From positions 310,001 through 374,000 of the forward strand of contig CALNXN010000011.1 in the NCBI GenBank assembly GCA_942490645.1: a stretch of 64,000 nt of DNA, given 5' to 3'. How positions within the stretch are numbered: the first letter of the stretch is position 1; each line of letters begins with the position of its first letter. Under the pieces are notes generated by a model. That model had not been told where the DNA came from. It was given only the letters and a program-made list of their open reading frames with translations, and did not search any database. The translations under genes were made by a program, and so were the position numbers. This document shows positions 26,366 through 35,293 of this stretch, in pieces. Origin of the DNA: CALNXN01 sp942490645. Its GTDB lineage: Bacteria > Pseudomonadota > Alphaproteobacteria > Rhodobacterales > Rhodobacteraceae.

Positions 26366-27132
26366 CAGCTAGGTTGGAAGACAAGGGCGATCGTTTGATC
26401 ATCTGGAATGGAAATTCGGCGCGGCGCGGGGCGCTCACACCTGAACTTTATGAAACAATCGCAGAAGCGATGGAGCGCGCTAAGTCACCGAAAATCCGTT
26501 CGGTTATCTTGACGTCCGAAGGCGACTTTTTCTGTGCGGGCGGCGATCTGAACGTGCTTATTTCTCGCCGCGAGCTTTCGGAGCCTGAACGGCGCGACAA
26601 GGTAGACGGCTTGCATGATCTCGTGCGCTCCATACGCCAAAGTACAGTTCCGGTGATTGCTGCCGTCGAAGGGGGTGCTGCGGGAGCCGGTGCGTCGTTG
26701 GTCTTGGCATGCGATCTGATTGTCGCGGCAAGGGGAGCCAAGTTTACCGCAGCCTACGTCAAGGCGGGGTTGGTTCCCGATGCCGGATTGACGGCGTCCC
26801 TTGCGCGGATGCTTCCTCGTCCGCTGGCGATGGAAATGTGCCTTTTGGGCCGCCCTGTCAGTGCCGAAAGGTTTGAGGAGTTGGGCGCCGTGAACGCCAT
26901 TGTGGAGCCGGGCCAAGCCATCGCGCAGGCGCATGTTTTGGCGGATGCGCTTGCCTCTGGCCCGCGCGAAGCGCAACGTGTGATCAGGCGGCTCGTCTCA
27001 GAAGCTTATGACGTGAGCGAAGCCGAACAACTGGACGCAGAACGTGATGCGATGGCCCGTGCGGCAGGCGGCGATGAAGCTGCTGAGGGGATCGCTGCCT
27101 TCTTGGAAAAGCGCAAACCCAATTTCGGGTAG
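26362..27132 (+). CDS. Enoyl-CoA hydratase/isomerase family protein
   Basis: 256 residues of a single crotonase fold. FFCAGGDLNVLIS forms the first half of the oxyanion hole and AVEGGAAGAGASLVLACDLIVAARGAKFTAAYVKAGLVPDAG the second. The glutamates of classic hydratases are not in their usual positions (KAGLVPDAG replaces xxxGxxPGxG), so an isomerase or other crotonase reaction is possible. It overlaps the thioesterase gene by four bases. It complements the hydratase domain of the bifunctional enzyme at 20344, suggesting a substrate that needs a separate hydration or isomerisation step. Confidence 0.88.
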   Translation: MTARLEDKGDRLIIWNGNSARRGALTPELYETIAEAMERAKSPKIRSVILTSEGDFFCAGGDLNVLISRRELSEPERRDKVDGLHDLVRSIRQSTVPVIAAVEGGAAGAGASLVLACDLIVAARGAKFTAAYVKAGLVPDAGLTASLARMLPRPLAMEMCLLGRPVSAERFEELGAVNAIVEPGQAIAQAHVLADALASGPREAQRVIRRLVSEAYDVSEAEQLDAERDAMARAAGGDEAAEGIAAFLEKRKPNFG

Positions 27133-27166
27133 TGCAACGCGGCCGCTGATCTGGGAGGACGGCATT

Positions 27167-28672
27167 ATGTTGAAAGTACAGGATTTCCTGGCAGATCAAG
27201 TTGCGGCAAGACCGGACGCGATTGCGTTGTCGGACAGCATCGGGACACGTTGGAGCTTTGCGGATCTGGACGCGGCGAGCGACGATCTGGCGGCTCTGTT
27301 TCGGTCAAGCGGAGCGGTAATAGGCGACCGGATACTGATGCTGTCAGAGAATTGTGCCGTTGCGGTGGCGGTGCTGTTCGCAGCATGGAAAATGGGTGCG
27401 ATCGTCATTCCGGTGAATGCCCGCCAAACCGAAGCTGAGGTCAAACGGATCGTTGATCATGCAACACCTGTTCTTGTCGTAACGACGTCACAGGTGTCGC
27501 CAGATGCGCAGGCACACGGTGAGAGGTTTGGCGCTGTTGAACATACCGGTACGTATGGTGCTTTACAGGTTGCCAACTGCCATTTCTCTAACCCCCATGA
27601 CGACGAAAGAGTTGCGGTACTGCTCTATACGACGGGGACGACCGGCGATCCAAAGGGCGTAATGCTGACGCATGGCAATTTGCGGTTTGGAGGAATGGCA
27701 TCGGCTGAACTGCGGGGTATGACGTGTGACGATCTGATCTATGGTGTGCTTCCGATCACCCATGTTTTTGGTTTGGCGTCGGTCGTGACGGCGGCGTGTT
27801 TCACAGGGGCGCACGTGCGGATGGAAGCGCGATTCACGGCCGCCAAACTCTATGATGCGTTGCGCGATGGGGTCACCCTTTTGTCGGCTGTGCCACAAAT
27901 GCATGCGCTTTTGATGCAATACACCAAGGAACAGGGTCACACGACGCTGGGCTCGGATGTGCTGCGCTATGTCTCTTCGGGCGCGGCCCCGCTGGATCCA
28001 GCTTGGAAGCGAAAAGCCGAGGCATTCTATGGGGTTGCGTTGCAGAACGGCTATGGCATGACGGAAACGACGGCGGGTATTTGCGCCTCACGCAGCCCGA
28101 TCGGAACGAATGACGTCTCCTGTGGCGCGGCGCTTGCAGGGGTCGAGGTTCGGATCGACGAGACGGTCGAAGGTGGCGGTGAAGGTGCGGGCGAAGTGCT
28201 GGTGCGCGGGCCAAACGTAATGCTGGGTTACTTTCGCAACCCGGATGAAACCGCGCGCGTGCTGAGCCCGGACGGGTGGCTGCGCACGGGCGATTTGGGC
28301 ACGCTGGATGCGGACGGATATTTGCATATTCTTGGCCGGTCCAAAGAATTGATCATTCATGGTGGGTTCAACGTCTATCCGCCTGAAGTTGAGGCCGCTC
28401 TGAACGATCATCCGCAGGTGATACAATCGGCCGTGATCGGGCGCGTGGTTGCGGGGGATGAGCAGGTTTTGGCGTTCGTGCAGGTGGCGGACTCTGACCA
28501 GCCGGATGTCGCGGAACTGCGGTCGTTCGTGGCGGAGCGGTTGGCAGGCTACAAAAGGCCGAGCCACATCATCCTGAGCACCAGCTTGCCGGCGGCCCCT
28601 ACCGGCAAGATCCTCAAGCACCGATTGCTCGAGACTTTCGCGCAGGAGCTTGGTGCAGCACCCGCGAAATAG
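27167..28672 (+). CDS. Acyl-CoA synthetase (AMP-forming), last gene of the degradation operon
   Basis: 501 residues. The AMP-binding P-loop is LLYTTGTTGDPKGVMLTH (from residue 150), followed by QNGYGMTETTAG, DGWLRTGDLGTLDADGYLHILGRSKELI and the catalytic lysine in APTGKILKHRL. Enzymes of this class activate a carboxylic acid to its CoA thioester, the entry step of the pathway. The start at 27167 has a GGGAGG site; the longer frame overlaps the previous gene and is rejected. No sequence signature distinguishes fatty, aromatic or branched acids. Confidence 0.91.
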   Translation: MLKVQDFLADQVAARPDAIALSDSIGTRWSFADLDAASDDLAALFRSSGAVIGDRILMLSENCAVAVAVLFAAWKMGAIVIPVNARQTEAEVKRIVDHATPVLVVTTSQVSPDAQAHGERFGAVEHTGTYGALQVANCHFSNPHDDERVAVLLYTTGTTGDPKGVMLTHGNLRFGGMASAELRGMTCDDLIYGVLPITHVFGLASVVTAACFTGAHVRMEARFTAAKLYDALRDGVTLLSAVPQMHALLMQYTKEQGHTTLGSDVLRYVSSGAAPLDPAWKRKAEAFYGVALQNGYGMTETTAGICASRSPIGTNDVSCGAALAGVEVRIDETVEGGGEGAGEVLVRGPNVMLGYFRNPDETARVLSPDGWLRTGDLGTLDADGYLHILGRSKELIIHGGFNVYPPEVEAALNDHPQVIQSAVIGRVVAGDEQVLAFVQVADSDQPDVAELRSFVAERLAGYKRPSHIILSTSLPAAPTGKILKHRLLETFAQELGAAPAK

Positions 28673-28785
28673 TCCGCGCGAAACGGCTGGCGAATGAACG
28701 GCTTGAAGCCTCATTAAGCCAGCGGTCGATAGAATTTCGAGCAAGCACGGTCTCGTGCCTGCGTTAATGCCGCAGTCTTATGCCG

Positions 28786-29478
28786 TTAGACGTAGGTGCC
28801 CAGTGCGGCTTCGCGTATGGCACGGATGTTTTTGCCATAAACGTCGGGCGCGCTGACCGAGCCGCCCTTGAACACGGCAGAGCCTGCGACAAGCACGTCG
28901 GCGCCCGCCTTGGCCACCAGCGGCGCGGTCGTTGGATCAACGCCGCCGTCGATTTCGATGTGGATGGGGCGGTCGCCGATCATCCGGTGCAAGGTGCGCA
29001 CCTTGTCGACTTGCGCGTGGATGAACTTCTGCCCGCCAAAACCGGGGTTTACAGTCATCACACAGATCAGATCGACCATATCAAGCAGGTGCTCCACCGC
29101 GCTGGCTGGGGTGCCGGGGTTGAGAGCCACACCCGCCTTGGCACCGGCGGCGCGGATCGCTTGCAGGGTGCGGTGAATATGCGGGCCTGCTTCGACATGG
29201 GCGGTGATCACATCGGCTCCGGCCTGAGCAAAGGCGTCGATGAAAGGATCCACCGGGGTGATCATCAAATGTACGTCCATCACGCCTTTGATATGGGGGC
29301 GGATGGCCGCGCACGTCGCAGGACCAAAGGTAATGTTGGGCACGAATTGGCCATCCATCACATCGACATGAACCCAATCGGCGCCCTGCGCTTCGATGGC
29401 CTCGCATTCGGCGCCAAAGTTGGCGAAATCGGCGGATAGGATAGAGGGAGCAATCTTGAGTGTGCGGTCAAACGACAT
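28786..29478 (-). CDS. rpe: Ribulose-phosphate 3-epimerase
   Basis: 230 residues of a TIM barrel. IAPSILSADFANFG at the N-terminus, WVHVDVMDGQFVPNITFG with the metal-binding His/Asp, DVHLMI, MTVNPGFGGQKFI and IEIDGGVDPTTAPLVAKAGADVLVAGSAVF are all intact family motifs. The enzyme interconverts ribulose 5-phosphate and xylulose 5-phosphate in the pentose phosphate (or Calvin) pathway. The MSF start at 29478 is chosen because it begins the fold; upstream extension is not conserved in character. It converges with the acyl-CoA synthetase gene across 113 bp. Confidence 0.95.
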   Translation of the reverse strand: MSFDRTLKIAPSILSADFANFGAECEAIEAQGADWVHVDVMDGQFVPNITFGPATCAAIRPHIKGVMDVHLMITPVDPFIDAFAQAGADVITAHVEAGPHIHRTLQAIRAAGAKAGVALNPGTPASAVEHLLDMVDLICVMTVNPGFGGQKFIHAQVDKVRTLHRMIGDRPIHIEIDGGVDPTTAPLVAKAGADVLVAGSAVFKGGSVSAPDVYGKNIRAIREAALGTYV

Positions 29479-29566
29479 GGAGTAAATCCTCGGCAACGAA
29501 GGGTTGTCCGGGCTATAGACCTGCAGTGCGGCGTGGGCAACCGGGCAATGTGACGCCCGGGAACTA

Positions 29567-30904
29567 TCAGGCGGGTTCATGCACCAATGCAGACAATTCC
29601 GACAGTCGCGCACCCGGCTCCAAAAGGGAGCGCCGCATTGCCCAGATGTCTGCCGCGCGGGTGTCGCCGATCGTGGGGGCGGCGAAGTTGTGGAACTTTT
29701 CTTCGACCTCCTGTTCGCTCAGGGGCGCGTCGAGGCTTCCGCGCGCGTGCACATCGCCAGAGGTCAGAACCTGACCATCGGTGGTTGTGACGGTGACATC
29801 GGCCATGCGGTGCTGCGGGAAATGGGCGTTGTGGCGATCTTCAACATGCACCGAAATGCGCGGCATCAGCGCGGCGACCGCATTGTCACTCAGGCCTTCG
29901 CCGGCGATATGTTCGGGGCCGACATGGCCGTGTTGCATCAAGATCGCAAGGGCGAACGCCAGAGAATACTGTGCTTGCCCGGTCGTCTCGGGCACGCCCG
30001 GGTAGAGCGCCGCACTTTCGCTGAAAGTGCCGACGCGGACGTGTTGGATGTCACCTGTGCTGAGGTCATGATCACGCATTATGCTGTGCAGACCATCGAG
30101 CGGCGCATGTGCCCAACGGCAGATCGGATAGGGTTTGATGTAATTCTCAAGGATCGTCCAGCGGGTGCCCAGATCGACCCAGAAGGGGGCAGCATCAGCA
30201 CGTTCCACAGTGATGGCAGGCGCGCCTTGAAAGCCGCGCAGCGCCAACAGAGTGGCCATCGCACCCGTCATGGCCCCCATGCCGGAGCCGTCATGCAGCA
30301 TCGTGGGGTGTTCGATTTCACGCATCATCTGGCTACGGGGGCCGTGGTATTCGGCGATGCCGAGCGCCTCGCGCAACTGCGTGGGGGTGGCGTCGCGCAT
30401 CCGGCAACCGATGGCCGCAACGGCGAGCGCATTCCAAGCGCCGGAGGTGTGGTAGTCCGAGACAGTGCCATGCAGCGCGAGACCTGCACGCGCGCCTATT
30501 TCGTAGGACATCGCAAGGATCGAAAGCGCGGTCCGGGCGGGCAGATCGGGTTGGGTATGTGCAAAGGCCAGCAAGGCGGGCACAACTGCACAGCCGATGT
30601 GGCCCTTGACCGGATTGAAGCCGTCATGCCCATCGAGATTGTCAATCTGCGTGGCCCCGGCAAAGGCCGCACCTGGGATGGCCGCTTGTCGCCCATCAAA
30701 AAGGATGGGCGCGCTGAATGCGGGGTCAGAGGCGGCATGGAAATCAACCGCATAGTTGCGGGCGATGATGCTGGGTTCGAGTTGCGTGGCGCCTGCTGAA
30801 ACGCCCAAGGTGTCGATCAGCAAAAGGGCCGCCATATCCAATGCGTCGTCGGGAATATCCGCGCCAAAGACGAAATCGGCGATCTGTTCGAACCTGTGTG
30901 TCAT
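29567..30904 (-). CDS. MmgE/PrpD family protein
   Basis: 445 residues from the ATG at 30904, which has a GAAAG site; an ATG five codons earlier lacks one. Family features include LLIDTLGVSAGAT, GAAFAGATQIDNLDGHDGFNPVKGHIGCAVVPALLA with the HDG motif of the active-site region, and KPYPICRWAHAPLDGL. The family contains 2-methylcitrate dehydratase and iminodisuccinate epimerase/cis-aconitate decarboxylase relatives. No prpB/prpC neighbours are present, so a methylcitrate role is not supported; substrate unknown. The rpe gene follows 88 bp downstream on the same strand and may be co-transcribed. Confidence 0.88.
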   Translation of the reverse strand: MTHRFEQIADFVFGADIPDDALDMAALLLIDTLGVSAGATQLEPSIIARNYAVDFHAASDPAFSAPILFDGRQAAIPGAAFAGATQIDNLDGHDGFNPVKGHIGCAVVPALLAFAHTQPDLPARTALSILAMSYEIGARAGLALHGTVSDYHTSGAWNALAVAAIGCRMRDATPTQLREALGIAEYHGPRSQMMREIEHPTMLHDGSGMGAMTGAMATLLALRGFQGAPAITVERADAAPFWVDLGTRWTILENYIKPYPICRWAHAPLDGLHSIMRDHDLSTGDIQHVRVGTFSESAALYPGVPETTGQAQYSLAFALAILMQHGHVGPEHIAGEGLSDNAVAALMPRISVHVEDRHNAHFPQHRMADVTVTTTDGQVLTSGDVHARGSLDAPLSEQEVEEKFHNFAAPTIGDTRAADIWAMRRSLLEPGARLSELSALVHEPA

Positions 30905-30980
30905 GGCGTAATCTTTCATTGTGTCACGATCAGCAAAGCCGGGCAGCGCGCGCGCGGCATGTCTGTTCGCGACATTTGAT

Positions 30981-31043
30981 GTCACTTGGCACACGCAGTC
31001 GTGACAATTATGTACTGTTCATTCCCTAATTGCTGTGCCAAGC
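30981..31043. promoter_or_regulatory. Divergent control region with two inverted repeats
   Basis: Between the MmgE/PrpD gene and the peroxiredoxin-like gene, CTTGGCACA (30986-30994) is repeated in inverted form as TGTGCCAAG (31035-31043). Inside lies TGTCAC/GTGACA (30981-30986 and 31002-31007). The arrangement suits an operator serving both genes. No promoter boxes could be assigned with confidence. Confidence 0.4.
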
Positions 31044-31074
31044 AATGCACATCATTCATTCCTGGAGAGATTTT

Positions 31075-31611
31075 ATGTTGATGCCCCGCCAAAAGACCCC
31101 CGATCTGAAGCTACCAACGCTGGACCACGGCGCGTTTGATCTGTCGACTGACGGCTCCGAACGCGGCACTGTGGTTTGCTTTTACCGCGGATTGCATTGC
31201 CCGATTTGCGCGACCTACCTGACCGAATTGAAGCGGTTGACACCGGAGTTTGCCAAGCGTGGCGTAAAAACAATCGCGGTCAGTTCCGACACGGAAGAGC
31301 GTGCGCGCGGTATGGCCGACAAGATCGACGCGGGCGACTTGCGCTTCGCATATGGGTTGTCCTTGGAAGACGCCAAAAAATGGGGGCTCTACATCTCCAC
31401 GTCGCGCGGCATGACGTCGATCGGGATTGAGGAACCTGCGCTCTTTTCCGAGCCGGGTTTGTTCATGGTGACGCCGCAACAGACGTTGTACTACGGCTCG
31501 GTGCAGACGATGCCCTTCGTGCGGCCGCATTTCTCGGAACTGCTTGGCGCGCTCGATTTCGCAATCGACAAGGATTACCCGGCGCGTGGCGAATACGCGG
31601 GCGCCGTTTAA
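31075..31611 (+). CDS. Peroxiredoxin-like (AhpC/TSA) family protein
   Basis: 178 residues of a thioredoxin-like fold. The redox site is C42-P-I-C45 in YRGLHCPICATYLTEL; KTIAVSSDTEERA follows as in AhpC-like proteins. The two-cysteine CxxC spacing differs from typical 2-Cys peroxiredoxins and is closer to the peroxiredoxin-like/DUF899-type branch. Expected to reduce peroxides or disulphides in the cytoplasm (no signal peptide). The start at 31075 follows GGAGAG; an upstream frame is rejected. Its last four bases overlap the stop of the convergent sulfatase gene. Confidence 0.85.
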   Translation: MLMPRQKTPDLKLPTLDHGAFDLSTDGSERGTVVCFYRGLHCPICATYLTELKRLTPEFAKRGVKTIAVSSDTEERARGMADKIDAGDLRFAYGLSLEDAKKWGLYISTSRGMTSIGIEEPALFSEPGLFMVTPQQTLYYGSVQTMPFVRPHFSELLGALDFAIDKDYPARGEYAGAV

Positions 31612-33248
31612 TCGGTATAGCGTTGACGGGCGGGACCGCGCAGCATTTCGGTCAACTCCATGGCGACCTCGGTCCCGTCATACATGTTCAGCAAAATGCC
31701 TTTGCGCTGCCCCTTGCCGCGCCCACCCAGGATTTCTGCGTCTGACTTGGTAACGCGCTGCGACATGCGGCGCGCCCAGGTCGCCAGATGGCCATAAAGT
31801 CTGTCCAGAACCTCAGCATGGTCATTACCCTTGGCCAGATCATGAAATTCGTCCGGGTCCTCGGCCAGATCGAATAGCATAGGGCGCAGGCCACCCTCGG
31901 CGTGCATAAGTTTGTAGCGCCCGTCAAAAACCATGAAAATCCGGCAATCACGCGGGGCGAGGCCCAGTTTGGCCCCCGCGAAGGAGGCGGAATAGTCATA
32001 CTCCGATATAACAAAATCGCGCCAATCATCGGGGCTTTCCCCATGCAGCCATGGCACCAGTGACCGCCCTTCAAGGATATGCGCTGGCACGTCACCACCG
32101 GCCACATCGACAAATGTAGGGGCCAGATCAATCGCCTCGACCAAGGCCTCACAGGTGGTGCCTCGGGTGGCGTCGGCATCGCTCCGCGGATCGTAGATGA
32201 TCAGCGGAACCTTGACCGATTGCTCATGAAACAGCTCTTTTTCGCCGAGCCAGTGATCGCCCAGATAGTCACCATGATCCGACGTCAGCACGATCATGGT
32301 GTCACCCATCTGCCCGGTTTCTTCGAGGTGATCGAGGATGCGTCCCAGTTGGTCGTCGCACTGTTTGATCAGGCCCATGTAGGCCGGGATCACCTTTTGG
32401 CGCACTTCGTCGCGCTGAAAGGCTCCGGCGACGGCGTTTTGGGTGTAGGCGCCGTAAACTGGCTGTGGGTCTTCTAGCTCAACATCATGGCGGCGCGCTG
32501 CGGGCACATGGTTGGGGCCGAACATGTCATGGTAGGGCGCGGGCACGATGTAGGGCCAATGCGGCTTGATATAGCTGACATGCGCGCACCATGGGCCTTT
32601 GGCCTCGGCCATGAATTTGATGGCCTCTGACGTTAGCCACGGTGTTTCGCTGTCTTCTTCGCGGATGTTGGCGGGTTTGTCCGCGTTCTGCATCATCCAG
32701 CCAGAAGCGATCTCATCGCCGACCACGGCCGAATTGGCATAGTCATGCCATGGGTTTTCACCGTCATACCCCTTGGATTTCAGGTATTCGTTATAGGGCG
32801 AGCGTTTCTCATCATAATAGCCGTCCGGCCCAAAGGCCCAAAGCCCATCGTCGCGGTGCCAAACGTCAAAGCCGCATTCGGACTGGCGCGCGCCGATCAC
32901 GCTGTCGGGCTGCAGGCCAAGGCGCTCCATGCCTGCTGCATCCGCCTTCATGTGGGTCTTGCCGATCAGCCAGCAGTCCATGCCCACATTGCGCAAGTGA
33001 TCGCCCATCGTCATTTCGCCGACACGCAGGGGCGTGTTGTTGGCGTGCGCACCGTGGGAATGCACATAGCGGCCCGTGTAATAGCTCATCCGGCTGGCAC
33101 CGCAGATCGTGGATTGCACGTAGGCGTTGGTGAAATTCACGCCCATCGCCGCGACCCGGTCAAAGTTGGGCGTGCTTAGATGCGGATGGCCATTCACGCT
33201 GAGATAATCAAAGCGCAACTGGTCGTACATGATGAAAAGGATGTTCAT
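31608..33248 (-). CDS. Sulfatase-family hydrolase, last gene of a peptide-type ABC operon
   Basis: 546 residues. The metal site starts with MNILFIMYDQLRFDYLSVNGHPH, the catalytic cysteine is C49 in STICGASRMSYYTGR (C-x-A-x-R, which allows conversion to formylglycine), and VLTSDHGDYLGDHWLGEKELFHEQSVKVPLIIYDPR is the second metal segment. Alanine replaces the more common proline of the C-x-P-x-R motif. No signal peptide, so it is probably cytoplasmic. It follows the ABC ATPase gene by 45 bp on the same strand, so its substrate may be imported by that transporter. A phosphodiester or phosphonate substrate is the alternative. Confidence 0.88.
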   Translation of the reverse strand: MNILFIMYDQLRFDYLSVNGHPHLSTPNFDRVAAMGVNFTNAYVQSTICGASRMSYYTGRYVHSHGAHANNTPLRVGEMTMGDHLRNVGMDCWLIGKTHMKADAAGMERLGLQPDSVIGARQSECGFDVWHRDDGLWAFGPDGYYDEKRSPYNEYLKSKGYDGENPWHDYANSAVVGDEIASGWMMQNADKPANIREEDSETPWLTSEAIKFMAEAKGPWCAHVSYIKPHWPYIVPAPYHDMFGPNHVPAARRHDVELEDPQPVYGAYTQNAVAGAFQRDEVRQKVIPAYMGLIKQCDDQLGRILDHLEETGQMGDTMIVLTSDHGDYLGDHWLGEKELFHEQSVKVPLIIYDPRSDADATRGTTCEALVEAIDLAPTFVDVAGGDVPAHILEGRSLVPWLHGESPDDWRDFVISEYDYSASFAGAKLGLAPRDCRIFMVFDGRYKLMHAEGGLRPMLFDLAEDPDEFHDLAKGNDHAEVLDRLYGHLATWARRMSQRVTKSDAEILGGRGKGQRKGILLNMYDGTEVAMELTEMLRGPARQRYTD

Positions 33249-33293
33249 TGGCGCCCCCCGTTGCGCGCGATCATGGCGCATCACGGGACAGGG

Positions 33294-34307
33294 TTAAAGC
33301 GGCGATTTCGCCGTTTCGTCGACCAGATGGCAGGCGATGCGATGGCCGTCACCCACGGTTTTGAGCGGGGGTTCTTCGGCGCGACAACGATCTTGGGCGA
33401 CGGGGCAGCGATTGGCAAAGCGACAGCCCTTGGGCAGGTTCACCGGATCGGGCGGATCGCCGGGAATAAGGATGCGCTTGGTCTTGGCGCGCCGCACTTT
33501 GTCGACCGTGGGCACCGCCGAAAGGAGCGCAGAGGTATAGGGGTGCAACGGGTTATTGAAGAGGCTGAGCCGGTCGGCGTGCTCGACGATTTTGCCCATA
33601 TACATCACCGCGATGCTGTCGGACATGTGCTGCACCACGCCCAGATCATGGCTAATAAAGAGATATGTCAGCCCGAAATCGGTTTGCAGTTTGCGCAGCA
33701 GGTTGAGGATTTGCGCCTGCACGGCCACATCGAGAGCCGAGACGGGTTCATCGCAAATGATCAATTCGGGTTGTGTGGCGAGCGCGCGGGCGATGCCGAT
33801 GCGTTGACGCTGACCACCGGAGAACTGATGCGGAAAGAGCCGCTGCTGTTCGGGGCGCAGACCCACGGCCTTGAAAAGATCATCGACGATCTTGGACTGC
33901 TCGGCCTCGGACTTGTCACTGAGGCTGGCCAGCGGTTCGCGCACGATCTTTTCGACGCGTTGACGTGGGTTGAGGCTGGAATACGGGTCCTGAAAAATGA
34001 ACTGAACGCGGGTCCGGGTCTGGCGCAGGTCTTCGCCTTCCAGCGGCAGGATGTCTTGCCCACCCAGCATGACTTTGCCCGCGTAGGCCGGAACGAGCCG
34101 TGCCACGGCGAGGGCCGCGGTGGTCTTGCCGGACCCGCTTTCGCCGACAATCGAGAGGGTTTGCCCGCGTTTGACCGAGAAGGACACGTCATCGACCGCG
34201 TAGAGGTAGGATTTCTTGCCCCATCCCGCGCCGCGTTTGACGGAAAAGCGCACGGTGAGGTTTTCAACATCCAGCAACGGCGTATCTGGTCCAGCGTCTT
34301 TCATCAA
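33294..34307 (-). CDS. Peptide-type ABC transporter ATP-binding protein (DppF/OppF-like)
   Basis: 337 residues. Walker A is GESGSGKTT, signature FSGGQRQRIGIARAL, Walker B LIICDEPVSALD, then the switch histidine in FISHDLGVVQHM. The C-terminal CRFANRCPVAQDRC segment is the cysteine motif typical of oligopeptide-type ATPases (Oligo_HPY domain). It overlaps the DppD-like gene by four bases and pairs with it to power import. Confidence 0.93.
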   Translation of the reverse strand: MMKDAGPDTPLLDVENLTVRFSVKRGAGWGKKSYLYAVDDVSFSVKRGQTLSIVGESGSGKTTAALAVARLVPAYAGKVMLGGQDILPLEGEDLRQTRTRVQFIFQDPYSSLNPRQRVEKIVREPLASLSDKSEAEQSKIVDDLFKAVGLRPEQQRLFPHQFSGGQRQRIGIARALATQPELIICDEPVSALDVAVQAQILNLLRKLQTDFGLTYLFISHDLGVVQHMSDSIAVMYMGKIVEHADRLSLFNNPLHPYTSALLSAVPTVDKVRRAKTKRILIPGDPPDPVNLPKGCRFANRCPVAQDRCRAEEPPLKTVGDGHRIACHLVDETAKSPL

Positions 34308-35293
34308 AGCGCCTCCGCATGCCAGCAGGCGGCGCGCTGACCGTTTTCGAAATCCTGCATCATGGGGCGTTTTTCAAGGCATTGATCCGTGCGGTAAGTG
34401 CAGCGCGACGCAAAAAGGCATTGATCGAGGCCAAAGTCGCGCAAGGACGGCACGATGCCGGGCACTTCGACAAGGTCTTGGCGGGCTTCGGTGAGGGTTT
34501 CCATGATGTGCGGCACGCAGGAAATCAGCCCCTTGGTGTAGGGATGGCGCGCGTGTTCAATGATCTGATCGACGGGGCCAATTTCGGCCTGACGGCCCGC
34601 GTACATCACGATCATACGTTCTGCCATTTCGGCCACGGCACCCATGTCATGCGTGATCAATATGATAGAGGTGCCGGACTGGCGGCGCAGATCGCTCAGC
34701 AAATCAAAGATCTGGGCCTGCACGGTGACGTCCAGAGCCGTCGTGGGCTCGTCTGCGATCAGGATTTTGGGCTCGCACGCCAGCGCCATGGCGATCATGA
34801 CGCGCTGGCGTTGACCGCCGGACATCTGGAACGGGTAGTCGCCCACGCGTCCCTTGGCGTTGGGGATACGCACCGCATCCAAAAGTTCAACAGCAGCGGT
34901 CCAGGCGGCACGACGGCCAAGGCCCTGATGGGCACGCAACACTTCGGCGATTTGCTCGCCCACGGTGTAGACCGGGTTGAGCGAGGTCATGGGTTCCTGA
35001 AAGATCATCGAGATGTCATTGCCGCGAATTTCGCGCAGGCGGGCATCTGTTGCGGTGGTCAGTTCTTCGCCATTGAAGGTGATTGATCCGCCCGCAATCC
35101 GGCCAATCTTGTCCGGCAAAAGACCCATGATGCCCAAGGCGGTCATGGATTTGCCGCAGCCCGATTCTCCAACGAAGGAGATGTTTTCGCCGGGCATCAG
35201 GTCAAAGGACAGATCATCAATGACCGGTGCGACGCCGTCGCGCGTTGTCAGTTCGATGCGCAGGTTTTTTACGCTGAGAAGGGGGGGCGTCAT
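34304..35293 (-). CDS. Peptide-type ABC transporter ATP-binding protein (DppD/OppD-like)
   Basis: 329 residues. Walker A GESGCGKSM, signature MSGGQRQRVMIAMAL, Walker B ILIADEPTTALD and the switch ITHDMG are intact. The DQCLFASRCTYRTDQC cysteine motif lies at the C-terminus. It starts within the stop codon of the permease gene upstream (one-base overlap), so expression is coupled. Partner of the ATPase at 33294-34307. Confidence 0.93.
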   Translation of the reverse strand: MTPPLLSVKNLRIELTTRDGVAPVIDDLSFDLMPGENISFVGESGCGKSMTALGIMGLLPDKIGRIAGGSITFNGEELTTATDARLREIRGNDISMIFQEPMTSLNPVYTVGEQIAEVLRAHQGLGRRAAWTAAVELLDAVRIPNAKGRVGDYPFQMSGGQRQRVMIAMALACEPKILIADEPTTALDVTVQAQIFDLLSDLRRQSGTSIILITHDMGAVAEMAERMIVMYAGRQAEIGPVDQIIEHARHPYTKGLISCVPHIMETLTEARQDLVEVPGIVPSLRDFGLDQCLFASRCTYRTDQCLEKRPMMQDFENGQRAACWHAEAL

